Of a stretch of 64,000 bases of DNA, positions 25,860-33,514 are shown one piece after another. Numbering within the stretch: position 1 is the first letter of the stretch; each line of letters starts with the position of its first letter. The translations under genes were made by a program, and so were the position numbers. Source of the DNA: Streptomyces sp. Tue 6430 (GTDB lineage Bacteria > Actinomycetota > Actinomycetes > Streptomycetales > Streptomycetaceae); the NCBI GenBank assembly GCA_021568835.1, contig JAKGSH010000001.1, positions 620,001-684,000 on the forward strand, written 5' to 3'. A model generated the notes under the pieces. The model saw only the letters and a program-made list of their open reading frames with translations. It searched no databases and was not told the DNA's origin.

Positions 25860-26323
25860 ATGACCTCAGCACCCGCACGCTCCCCGCGGCAGCGCAGGCA
25901 CGACACCCTGCACCGGCTGGAACACGACGTCGACGCCTGGGTCGCCACCGCCGCCGAGGACGGCGCGGCCCCCCACCTGATCCCGCTCTCCTACGTCTGG
26001 GACGGCGCGACCCTGCTGATCGCCACCCCGGCCGCCAGCCGCACCGGACGGAACCTGCGCGCCACCGGCGTCGCCCGCCTCGGATCGGCCCCACCCGGGA
26101 CGTCGTGCTCGTCGACGGCTCCGTCCTGGCGGTGGAGCCCACCGACCTGCCGGAGGAGGACGCCGAGATCTTCGCGGCCAAGACCGGCTTCGACCCGCGC
26201 GAACTGGCCACGCCCCACCTGTACTTCTACGTCCGGCCGCGCCGGATCCAGGCCTGGCGGGAGACGGACGACCCCGCGGGACGGGAGCTGATGCGGGACG
26301 GCGAGTGGCTGGTGCCCGACTGA
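25860..26323 (+). pseudogene. PPOX-class (split-barrel FMN/F420) protein, frameshifted
   Basis: A roughly 154-residue member of the pyridoxamine-5'-phosphate-oxidase-like split-barrel family, which bind flavin or F420. The first part reads RLEHDVDAWVATAAEDG then PHLIPLSYVWDGATLLIATP; the second reads VVLVDGSVLAVE, then YFYVRPRRIQAWRE and DGEWLVPD. One C is missing near 26078 (expected ARLGIGPTRDVVLV). It is probably intact in the organism. It starts at ATG 25860, divergent from the DUF1304 operon across the twin operators, so it may be controlled by the same TetR protein. Confidence 0.8.
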
Positions 26324-26391
26324 ATCCGGGGTAACCGCAGGGTCCGGGGGCGGCGCGGGTCCGCCCCGCCTGCCGACCTCGCGGAGGAGAC

Positions 26392-26784
26392 ATGTCACTG
26401 GTGAAAGCGGGCATCGTGGTGCTCGACTGCGCCGAGCCCGAGAAACTCGCCGAGTTCTACGCCGGCCTGCTGGACGCCGAGGTGACCCACGCGTCCGCCA
26501 ACCTCGTGGAGATCACGGGCGCCGCCGGCACCCGGCTGGGCTTCCGGCGCGACGTCAACGCGACCCCGCCCAGCTGGCCCCGCCCCGAGGCCTCCCTCCA
26601 GGCCCACCTCGAGTTCCTGGTGGAGGACCTGGACGAGGCGGAACGCCGGATCGTGGGCCTGGCCGGGCGCCCGGTGGAGACGAAGGGCGCCGCCGGCGCG
26701 CACGAGGAGCGCCAGTACGCCGATCCGGCCGGGCACTCCTTCACCCTGCGCCTGCGGCCGTCCACCGCACCCAAGCAGAACTGA
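26392..26784 (+). CDS. VOC-family (glyoxalase-like) protein
   Basis: A 130-residue protein of the vicinal-oxygen-chelate superfamily. It has the paired beta-alpha-beta modules expected: VLDCAEPEKLAEFYAGLLDA at the N-terminus and EFLVEDLDEAERRIVGLAG in the middle, ending YADPAGHSFTLRL. The usual VOC metal ligands are only partly recognisable, and the catalytic activity (dioxygenase, resistance protein or other) cannot be assigned. The ATG at 26392 follows GGAGGAGA. It ends at a strong bidirectional hairpin. Confidence 0.82.
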   Translation: MSLVKAGIVVLDCAEPEKLAEFYAGLLDAEVTHASANLVEITGAAGTRLGFRRDVNATPPSWPRPEASLQAHLEFLVEDLDEAERRIVGLAGRPVETKGAAGAHEERQYADPAGHSFTLRLRPSTAPKQN

Positions 26785-26788
26785 GGGC

Positions 26789-26815
26789 GGCGCCGCCCCG
26801 CGAAGGGGCGGCGCC
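26789..26815. terminator. Bidirectional terminator between VOC and DUF4235 genes
   Basis: GGCGCCGCCCC, loop GCGAA, GGGGCGGCGCC: a perfect 11-base stem placed between two convergent genes, just after one stop codon and just before the other. Confidence 0.8.
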
Positions 26816-26826
26816 GGCCGTTTCCG

Positions 26827-27123
26827 TCAGTCCCGGCCGCTCTTGTCCTTCGCCGGCCACACGCCGGTCGACCGTTCGATGGCCTTCGCGCCCGTACGGT
26901 CCGCCGCGCTGCGGACCGCGGCGAAGATCGCCCCCTGGATCGCCGCGGCGAGGAGGACCTCCCCCCAGCCGCGGTCCCGGTCCAGGGCGTCCGGGGCGTC
27001 GTCCTCGTGACGGACGACCTTCCAGATCTTGCGGAAGGCCATCCCCGCCAGCGCGCCGCCGGCCCAGCCGAAGGCGAATCCGACGGGCTGGTAGACGAGC
27101 GGGAGCTTCTGCTTCTTTCCCAC
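26827..27123 (-). CDS. DUF4235 small membrane protein
   Basis: A 98-residue protein matching DUF4235. The N-terminal basic stretch (GKKQKLPLVYQP) precedes a hydrophobic segment (VGFAFGWAGGALAGMAF); a charged loop (RHEDDAPDALDRDRGWGE) and a second hydrophobic segment (VLLAAAIQGAIFAAV) follow. The GTG start at 27123 lies five bases after AGGAGG. Function unknown. The adjacent small gene upstream on the same strand may be co-transcribed. Confidence 0.8.
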   Translation of the reverse strand: MGKKQKLPLVYQPVGFAFGWAGGALAGMAFRKIWKVVRHEDDAPDALDRDRGWGEVLLAAAIQGAIFAAVRSAADRTGAKAIERSTGVWPAKDKSGRD

Positions 27124-27197
27124 GTGTACCTCCTGGTGCGTAGGGACGAAAATGACGGAGAGCGAAGAGCAGGAACGGAAAAGGGGTGTACGGGCGG

Positions 27198-27338
27198 TCA
27201 GGGCCGGCCTCGCGCCGGGACCTCCTCGCCCGGCCGGCCGTCGCGGCCGTTCGCGGTCACCCGGCCGGCGAGGTGACTCCCGGTCCGCTCGAACGCCTGG
27301 TGCCCGTAGGCGCTGTCGCCGTCGGCCCGGCCCGCCAT
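27198..27338 (-). CDS. 46-residue hydrophilic small protein
   Basis: A short gene supported by a clear ribosome-binding site (GGGAGG before ATG 27338) and ordinary Streptomyces codon bias. The product is polar and charged, with GRADGDSAYGHQAFERTGSH at the N-terminus, and no domain. It lies 74 bases upstream of the DUF4235 gene on the same strand. It may be a small conserved actinobacterial protein; no function is offered. Confidence 0.5.
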   Translation of the reverse strand: MAGRADGDSAYGHQAFERTGSHLAGRVTANGRDGRPGEEVPARGRP

Positions 27339-27439
27339 GGTTCCTCCCGGTCGTGGTGCGTACGTACGTCGTCCACCGCGTTCCCCGTTTTCCGCCGACC
27401 GCACGGTATGAGTCCGATCCGCCGGGGCAACCGGCGGAA

Positions 27440-28525
27440 GTGACGGGAACTTCATCGAAAGCCACGACCGTGAACGGCGCCACCTCGCGGACGGCGGCCC
27501 CCGACCGCGCGGGCGCGCGGGACGCGGCCCCGGACGGCGCGACGGTCCGGGGGACGACCGCGGAAAGCACCGCCGGACCCGCCGCCGACCGCAGTACCCG
27601 CCTCACCGTGCTGGTGGCGCTCGCGGCCAACCTGGTCATCGCGGTCGCCAAACTCGTCGGGGGCCTGCTCGCGGGCTCGCCCGCGCTGCTGTCCGAGGCG
27701 GCGCACTCCGTCGCCGACAGCCTCAACGAGGTCTTCCTGCTCGCCGCGCTGCGCCGCAGCCGCCGCCCCGCCGACCGCCGGCACCCCTTCGGCTACGGCA
27801 AGGAACGCTTCTTCTGGTCGCTCCTCGCGGCCGTGGGCATCTTCGTCATGGGCGGCTGCTTCTCCTTCTTCCAGGGCGTCGAGGCCCTGCACGCGGAGAC
27901 CGAGGAGAAGTTCAGCGGCTACGTGGCCGGCCTGGCGGTGCTCGGCGTGGCCTTCCTCGCGGAAGGGGCCTCGCTGCTGCGGGCCCTGCACCAGGCGCAC
28001 CGTCAGGGCGGCACCGCGAACCTGCGCGACCCGGCCCTGCGCACGGTCCTCGCCGAGGACGGCACCGCGGTGCTCGGCGTCGTCCTGGCCGCGGCCGGCA
28101 TGGCCCTGCACATGGTGACCGGCCAGGTGGTGTGGGAGGCGTCCGCCTCGCTCGCGATCGGCGCGCTCCTCGTCTGCGTCGCCTACGGCCTCGGCCGCGA
28201 GGCCCGCGACCAGCTGATCGGCGAGGCCGCCGACCCCGGGACCGCCGGCCGGATCCGCGCCCTGCTGGACGCGCAGCCGGAGATCGACAGCGTGGAGGGA
28301 CTGTTCACGATGCGCACGGGCGTGGACTCGGCGCTGGTGGCCGCCCGCGTCGACCTGGTGCCGGGGATGGACAGCGAGCACGTCGAGGAGGTCGCGGTGC
28401 GCATCAAGCGCTCCCTCGCCGGTGTCGTCCCCGAGGCCGACCAGATCTTCCTCGACGTGACCGACCGCGCCTGCCGCGAGCACGGCGAAAGCCCCGCCGC
28501 GACGGGGGAGCGCGGCGGGGCCTGA
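27440..28525 (+). CDS. Cation diffusion facilitator (CDF) metal transporter
   Basis: A 361-residue member of the CDF family, which exports Zn2+, Fe2+, Co2+ or similar ions by proton antiport. The N-terminal 50 residues are an Ala/Thr-rich tail. Then come LVALAANLVIAVAKLVGGLL (TM1) and the metal-site segment SEAAHSVADSLNEVFLL, which gives HxxxD in TM2. The RRPADRRHPFGYGKERFFW loop is a CDF hallmark. TM5 carries the second metal site (LAEDGTAVLGVV), and the cytosolic C-terminal domain ends FLDVTDRACREHGE. The likely start is GTG 27440. The metal is not deducible from the motif alone. Confidence 0.87.
   Translation: MTGTSSKATTVNGATSRTAAPDRAGARDAAPDGATVRGTTAESTAGPAADRSTRLTVLVALAANLVIAVAKLVGGLLAGSPALLSEAAHSVADSLNEVFLLAALRRSRRPADRRHPFGYGKERFFWSLLAAVGIFVMGGCFSFFQGVEALHAETEEKFSGYVAGLAVLGVAFLAEGASLLRALHQAHRQGGTANLRDPALRTVLAEDGTAVLGVVLAAAGMALHMVTGQVVWEASASLAIGALLVCVAYGLGREARDQLIGEAADPGTAGRIRALLDAQPEIDSVEGLFTMRTGVDSALVAARVDLVPGMDSEHVEEVAVRIKRSLAGVVPEADQIFLDVTDRACREHGESPAATGERGGA
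28491..28521 (+). terminator. Terminator hairpin at the end of the CDF gene
   Basis: GCCCCGCCGCG, nine-base loop, CGCGGCGGGGC: a perfect 11-base stem formed by the last codons of the transporter gene, just before its TGA. Confidence 0.65.
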
Positions 28526-28641
28526 CCGTCGGCTGCCCGGCACACGGGCGTCCATGCCTTCCGCCGGCGGATTTCCCCGCGCGATCCCTCCGACGGACGC
28601 CGGCCGTTCCGCCGGCCGGCGCCCCGGTGCGGGCCGTCGGG

Positions 28642-29094
28642 TCAGTGCGGCCGGTCGGCCCGCTCCAGGACGAACACGGGGATCTCCCGGGCCGTCTTCT
28701 CCTGGTACTCCGCGTACTGCGGGAACGCGGCGACCGCGCGCTCCCACCACCGCGCCTTCTCCTCGCCGGTCACCTCACGGGCCCTCATGTCCTGCTTCAC
28801 CAGGCCGTCCTGGAGTTCCACGCGCGGGTCGGCCTTGACGTTGAAGTACCAGACCGGGTGCTTGGGGGCCCCGCCCAGCGAGGCGACCACGGCGTAGCGC
28901 CCCTCGTGCTCCACCCGCATCAGGGGCGTCTTGCGGATCTTCCCGCTCTTCGAGCCCACGGTCGTCAGGATGATCACGGGCTTCCCGGTGTCCAGGAGCG
29001 TGGTCCCCTCGGTGCCGCCGGAGCTCTCGTACAGTTCCACCTGCTCGCGCACCCACTGGGTCGGGCTCGGTTCGTACTCGCCCTCGAGAGGCAT
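28642..29094 (-). CDS. Deazaflavin (F420)-dependent nitroreductase-family protein
   Basis: A 150-residue split-barrel protein related to mycobacterial Ddn, which uses reduced F420 to reduce quinones and nitro compounds. Family signatures: [20 protein letters not shown], then [21 protein letters not shown] and [17 protein letters not shown]. The N-terminal segment ([21 protein letters not shown]) is also typical. The ATG at 29094 gives [10 protein letters not shown]. It is encoded divergently from a damaged DUF1348 gene. Confidence 0.87.
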   Translation of the reverse strand: MPLEGEYEPSPTQWVREQVELYESSGGTEGTTLLDTGKPVIILTTVGSKSGKIRKTPLMRVEHEGRYAVVASLGGAPKHPVWYFNVKADPRVELQDGLVKQDMRAREVTGEEKARWWERAVAAFPQYAEYQEKTAREIPVFVLERADRPH

Positions 29095-29213
29095 GGCATC
29101 CGTCCCTTCGTCATGTCGTCTCGTCATGTCGTCGATTCGATCGACCCGGTGACTCGTCGACCGGCAACCACCGTCAACACTGGCACCGGCACGTTTCATC
29201 CGCCGCGCGACGC

Positions 29214-29516
29214 ACCGCGGCCGCCATCGTCGGGTTCCTCACCGCCAAGTGGGCCCGGGAACGCGAGTACGCCCTGCGCAAGGACCTGTGGGCGCACGAC
29301 GGTCACCGCATCGCGGTCCGCTTCCAGTACGAGTCGCGGGACGGCGACGGCCGCTGGACGCGCAGTTACGGCAACGAACTGTGGGAGTTCGACGAGCGGG
29401 GGCTGATGACCCGTCGGGAGGCGAGCATCGACGACGTACCGATCGAGGAGCACGAGCGCCGTATCCGCGGCCCGCGCCCCGAGGCCGAACGCGGGCTGTC
29501 CCTCCCCCTTCAGTAG
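29214..29516 (+). pseudogene. DUF1348 (NTF2/SnoaL-like) protein lacking its N-terminus
   Basis: From about 29214 one frame reads [17 protein letters not shown], then [40 protein letters not shown] and [15 protein letters not shown], ending at 29516. This is a close match to the C-terminal two-thirds of DUF1348 proteins (usually about 150 residues). The first 45-50 residues are missing, and the upstream DNA shows only scrambled similarity with no start codon in frame. It is either a real pseudogene or a gene with several indels at its 5' end. Confidence 0.7.
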
Positions 29517-29525
29517 GGTGCGCGC

Positions 29526-30053
29526 GTGACCGCACCACAGGACGAGAAGCCGCCCTTCCTCTACGTCGTCGTCTGCGCCGCCGGCATCGCCGTGGACGTC
29601 GGGAAGCTGATCGCCGCCGCGCAGGACAGGGGGTGGCGGGTGGGCGTGATCGCGACGCCCGTCGCCGCGAACGGCTTCTTCGACGTGGCCGCCGTCGAGG
29701 CGCGCACCGGCCTGCCCGTGCGCTCGGCCTGGCGGCGGCCCGGCGAACCGCGGCCGTTCCCCGCCCCCGACGCGGTCGTCGTCGCCCCGGCCACCTTCAA
29801 CACCGTCAACAAGTGGGCGGCCGGCATCGCCGACACCCTCGCCCTGGCCACCCTGTCCGAGGCGGCCGGCCTCGGCGTCCCTGTCGGCGTCCTGCCCTGC
29901 GTCAACGACGCGCTGGCCGGTCATCCCGCCTACCGGGAGAGCCTGATACGCCTGCGCGGGATGGGTGTCCGATTCGGATGTCCGCACGAGGGCGCGGAGG
30001 GCGCCGAGGGTGCGGAGTTCGGCTGGGAGCGGGTGCTCGACCTGGTCTCCTGA
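29526..30053 (+). CDS. Flavoprotein (HFCD/UbiX-Dfp-like family)
   Basis: A 175-residue cytosolic protein of the homo-oligomeric flavin-containing Cys decarboxylase fold. Features: YVVVCAAGIAVDVGKLIAAA (flavin phosphate-binding strand-loop), VVVAPATFNTVNKWAAGIAD (residues about 85-104, the PxTxNTxNK-like motif), and GVPVGVLPCVNDALAGHPAY. The Gly/Glu-rich insertion HEGAEGAEGAEFG near the C-terminus is low complexity. Substrate unknown. The GTG start at 29526 is ten bases after the DUF1348 stop. Confidence 0.8.
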   Translation: MTAPQDEKPPFLYVVVCAAGIAVDVGKLIAAAQDRGWRVGVIATPVAANGFFDVAAVEARTGLPVRSAWRRPGEPRPFPAPDAVVVAPATFNTVNKWAAGIADTLALATLSEAAGLGVPVGVLPCVNDALAGHPAYRESLIRLRGMGVRFGCPHEGAEGAEGAEFGWERVLDLVS

Positions 30054-30078
30054 GCCGGCCGGTGGTCCGCCGGCCGGC
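30054..30078 (+). terminator. Hairpin directly after the flavoprotein gene
   Basis: GCCGGCCGG, loop TGGTCCG, CCGGCCGGC, starting at the first base after the stop codon; a perfect nine-base stem. Confidence 0.6.
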
Positions 30079-30491
30079 CCGACCACCGGTGGCGTCCCGG
30101 ACCGTCCGGCGCCCGCCGCGTCCGGGACGGAATGCGTCCCGCAATTACCTCCAGAAAAGGGGCACCATTACAGCGGCCGCCGCGAATGGCGATGGTTATT
30201 GACGATCTGTCAAAACCATTGCCTCGGCGAGTAATGCGCGAAACCGCGAGATCACTTGTTCTGCCCGGTCCGCCTGTGCCAAGGTGGGTCGTCGTCGGCG
30301 CGCGGAGATTTTTTCCCCGACCGTGCGCACGAGACACTCCCCGTCTTACCCCCCACACCCCAAAAGAGCCGTGCCCAGCGGGCGTTCGGGATGTCGAACG
30401 CTGTGCGCGAAGAGCCCCACCGGCAGGAGAACGGGTTCGCGCACCCCTTGGTACGGACTTTATGCCGCATGTCCCCGGGAGGAATGCAGCC
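30079..30491 (+). promoter_or_regulatory. Long leader/promoter region of the lectin-fusion gene
   Basis: A 413-base stretch without a supported gene. It has two AT-richer islands (around 30180-30260 with TTATTGACGATCTGTC, and 30305-30320 with GGAGATTTTTTCCCC) and ends with the ribosome-binding site GGGAGGA before GTG 30492. It probably contains the promoter and a long 5' leader. Confidence 0.4.
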
Positions 30492-32477
30492 GTGAAAGAC
30501 GCAGGCCTGTCGAAATTCCCTTCGGCGCGCCGCTTCGAGGTGACGGACGAACAACTGAGCGCCGAGCTGAAGGACTGGACGGGCGCCTCGCCCGCGTTGC
30601 ACCCCGTCGGTGAACTGCTGGACCGGCACTGGGAGGCGGCCTTCGCCTACGCGCGGCTGTGCACCGACGGCGAGCGCGCGGCCGGCATGCTCACCACGGC
30701 GGCCTTCACCCGGCTCTTCGGCGAGACCCTGCGGCAGAACGGACCGACCTCCGCGTGGCGCCCCCACCTTCTGGTCACCGTGCGCCGCATCGCCGCGGAG
30801 TGGGACTCCGACGGCCGCCGGGACCTGCTCCACCCCGACCTGCGTGCCGCCGAGGACGACGGCGAACGACCGGCCGCCCGGCTGCTGCCGCCCGTGCACC
30901 GCCGGTTGCTGTCCCGGGCGTTCCAGCGGCTGCCCCAGTCCGCGCGCTGCCTGCTGTGGCACACCGAGATCGAGGCCGAACCCCTCGCCGTCCCGGCCGG
31001 GCTGCTCGGCCTGGAGGTGGAGGCCGCCCGCGTCGAACTGCGCCGGTCCCACGAACGGCTCCGCGAGGAATGCCTCCTGGGCCACCGCGAACTCGCCGTC
31101 GACGAGGACTGTCACCGCTACCACCGGCTTCTCGACGTCACCTGCCGCCGCGGCGGCATCGACGTCGACCCCGACCTGCGCGCCCACCTCGGCCACTGCC
31201 GGCACTGCGCGCACACCGCCGACCAGTTGGGCCGGTTCGACGCGGGCCTCGGCACCGCCCTCGCCGAGGGCGTCCTCGGCTGGGCCGCGGACGCCTACCT
31301 GCGCGCCAGGACGGAACCCTCCGCCGACGCGCCCGTGGCGGCACCGCCCGTGCGGCAACTCGCCTCCGTCGGGGAGGCGTTCACCGAGGACGCGCCCGCC
31401 GCCGCGCCTCCCGCCGCGTCCCCCGGCGGGACGACCGGCACGGGCGAGCGGACCGGGGCCCCGGCGCCGGGCACGGAACCGCACGCCGCCGCCTCCGCTG
31501 CCGTCTCCTCTTCTTCCTCTTCCTCCTCCGGCTCCGGCCGCGGCGCCCGTCCCGTCTCCCGCCGTTCGGCCCACCGGGCGGCCCGCCGTGCCCGGCGCCG
31601 CAACCTCTCCGTCGCCGTGCTCACCGTCAGCGCAGTGGTCGTCCTCCCGCTCGTCCTGTGGTCGGCGCTGTCCGGCGGCTCCGGCGCCTCCGGCGACGGA
31701 ACGGCGGCCGTCCCGGCACCCGGCACGGACGCCTCCACCTCCGACCCGTCCTGGGCGGGCGCGGGCGAGGAGACCCAGGGCACCCTGCGCGGCCGCCTGC
31801 ACAACGTCGCCTCGGGGCTGTGCATCGGCATCGTCGGCGCGAAGGCCGTCGAGGGCGCCGAGACCGAGCTGACCACCTGCTCCTCGGACGCGGGCCAGCA
31901 GTGGTCGTACGAGGGCGACGGGCAGTTGCGCAACGCCGGCGACCCCGATCTCTGCCTCGACTCCCGCCTCGGCTACTCGGTGCGGCTGGCCCCCTGTGCG
32001 GGTGCCTCGCAGCCCGGCGCCCGGAGCGTCCGCTACGACTTCACCCTCCAGGGCACGCTCGTCCCGCGCTCCGACCAGAACCTCGCCCTGGCGCCCGCCG
32101 CCACCGACGGATCCGGCGCCCTCGTCCTGAAGAACCGCACGGACAGCGGCGCCCAGCGCTGGGTGATCGACACCTCCCGGCCGGACCCCCGGATGCAGGT
32201 CGTCCACTGGGGCGCCGACAGCGCCCTGGCCGACACCCGGACCCCGCCTCCCGCCCCCGAGCCGTCGCAGCCCTCGGCCCCCACGACCGCCCCGAAGGCG
32301 GCCCCCACGCCCACCCCGGCCCCGAGCACCACCTCCGCCCCCGTTCCCGGAGCCACCGCCTGCGCCTACCCCTACGGGGCCTCCTGCACGACCGGCGGCA
32401 CCCCGGACCACGGCTACGGCGGCCATGACCAGGGCGGTTACGGGTACGGAGGCTCCGGCCCGGACGGCCGCCGCTGA
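30492..32477 (+). CDS. Sigma-like / zinc-finger / TM / ricin-lectin fusion protein
   Basis: A 661-residue predicted one-piece membrane sensor. Residues about 42-200 resemble an ECF sigma factor: a region-2-like helix (LDRHWEAAFAYARLC) and a region-4-like helix-turn-helix (LPQSARCLLWHTEIEAE, then GLLGLEVEAARVEL). Next comes an anti-sigma-like zinc motif HLGHCRHCAH, a long Ala/Pro linker, one TM helix (LSVAVLTVSAVVVLPLVLW, about residue 375) and an external ricin B lectin domain (LCIGIVGAKAVEGAETEL, then QQWSYEGDGQLRN). The Pro/Thr-rich tail ends in a Gly/Tyr-rich segment. The canonical sigma region-2 acidic residues are missing, so sigma activity is doubtful. A paralogue lies at 39766. Confidence 0.75.
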   Translation: MKDAGLSKFPSARRFEVTDEQLSAELKDWTGASPALHPVGELLDRHWEAAFAYARLCTDGERAAGMLTTAAFTRLFGETLRQNGPTSAWRPHLLVTVRRIAAEWDSDGRRDLLHPDLRAAEDDGERPAARLLPPVHRRLLSRAFQRLPQSARCLLWHTEIEAEPLAVPAGLLGLEVEAARVELRRSHERLREECLLGHRELAVDEDCHRYHRLLDVTCRRGGIDVDPDLRAHLGHCRHCAHTADQLGRFDAGLGTALAEGVLGWAADAYLRARTEPSADAPVAAPPVRQLASVGEAFTEDAPAAAPPAASPGGTTGTGERTGAPAPGTEPHAAASAAVSSSSSSSSGSGRGARPVSRRSAHRAARRARRRNLSVAVLTVSAVVVLPLVLWSALSGGSGASGDGTAAVPAPGTDASTSDPSWAGAGEETQGTLRGRLHNVASGLCIGIVGAKAVEGAETELTTCSSDAGQQWSYEGDGQLRNAGDPDLCLDSRLGYSVRLAPCAGASQPGARSVRYDFTLQGTLVPRSDQNLALAPAATDGSGALVLKNRTDSGAQRWVIDTSRPDPRMQVVHWGADSALADTRTPPPAPEPSQPSAPTTAPKAAPTPTPAPSTTSAPVPGATACAYPYGASCTTGGTPDHGYGGHDQGGYGYGGSGPDGRR

Positions 32478-32537
32478 CGGCACGGCCGGCCGGAGCACTT
32501 CCGGGCGGCGCGGTCGTGGACCGGGCCGGACACCGGG

Positions 32538-33410
32538 TCAGGGGCCGGTGCCGGGCGCGAGCACGGTGAGCCGTACCGAGGACGCGTTGCCCGCCACGGG
32601 GACCTTCCCGCCCGTCCACGGCACCCGCAGCGGGTCCCGCTCGTCGGGCGGGGTCACCACGAGCGTCGTGGGAGTCGCCGCCTCGGCCCCGCTGACCTCC
32701 GGGTTGGAGAACGTCAGCCCCGCCCACGCGCTGCGGCCCGGCGCCAGCGTCACGGTGACCGGCCCGGACCCCGGTTCCCGCCGGGGATCGGGGCCCAGCT
32801 GCCTGCCGGAGGCGTCCAGGAAGGCGGCGCCGGGGTAGCCGCGCACGGTGCAGGTCCGGTCGGAGGTGTTGGTGAGGACGACGGGGAAGTTCTCCTGCCC
32901 GGCCCCCGGGTCGTTGCGTCCGACGGAAGCGCGCAGCTCCGAGGTGTGGCAGCGACCGCCGGCGGCCGGCCGGGCGGGGGAGGGCGCGGTGGAGGCGGCG
33001 GCCGGCGCCGTGGACGTCCGCGCGGACGCCGCCGTCGACGGGGGCGGCGAGGGCGACGCCGGTGACGCCGGTGACGCCGGTGACGCCGGTGACGCCGGTG
33101 ACGCCGGCGACACGGACGACGAGGACGCGGGGGCGGAGACGGAGGTGGATCCCGTACCGTCCGCACCGCCTGTGCCGCAGGCGCCCAGCGACCCCAGCAC
33201 CGCCAGGGCACCCGCCGCCAGCACGGCCCGGCGCCGTCCCCGCCGCGACCGGCGCGCCGGGGACGGGCACTCCGGGGACGGACGCTTCGGGGACGGGCGG
33301 GCCCGTGACGACCGGGCCGTGGACGGGCCCGGCGGGGACGAACCCGGCGGGGACGGGCGTGCCGGGTCCCCGGACGACCGGTCCGCATGAGCCAGAGCCG
33401 AATCTGCCAT
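32538..33410 (-). CDS. DUF4232 lipoprotein-like protein
   Basis: A 290-residue protein. An unusually long Arg/Pro/Ser-rich N-terminus (about 60 residues) precedes the hydrophobic segment AVLAAGALAVLGSLGAC, in which LGAC could be a lipobox. Then come a Ser/Pro/Ala tandem repeat and a C-terminal DUF4232 domain (CHTSELRASVGRNDPGAG, then CTVRGYPGAAFLDASGRQLG and VRLTVLAPG). DUF4232 domains are extracytoplasmic and of unknown role. ATG 33410 follows GGAG. It is co-directional with and downstream of a SpoIIE phosphatase gene. Confidence 0.75.
   Translation of the reverse strand: MADSALAHADRSSGDPARPSPPGSSPPGPSTARSSRARPSPKRPSPECPSPARRSRRGRRRAVLAAGALAVLGSLGACGTGGADGTGSTSVSAPASSSSVSPASPASPASPASPASPASPSPPPSTAASARTSTAPAAASTAPSPARPAAGGRCHTSELRASVGRNDPGAGQENFPVVLTNTSDRTCTVRGYPGAAFLDASGRQLGPDPRREPGSGPVTVTLAPGRSAWAGLTFSNPEVSGAEAATPTTLVVTPPDERDPLRVPWTGGKVPVAGNASSVRLTVLAPGTGP
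33052..33114. repeat. 9-bp tandem repeat GGTGACGCC inside the DUF4232 gene
   Basis: Five perfect tandem copies of GGTGACGCC (33061-33105) with degenerate copies on both ends. On the coding strand they give repeated Ser-Pro-Ala triplets in the linker between membrane segment and domain, a likely site of copy-number variation. Confidence 0.85.
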
Positions 33411-33514
33411 CGTCGCTCCACCCTCCGATGCCGCGTCACCCCGCTCCGGGTACCCGGAACGGGTGCCCGCCGGGGACACGGCCGACACGCCGCTCACCCC
33501 CGGCCCGGACGCCC

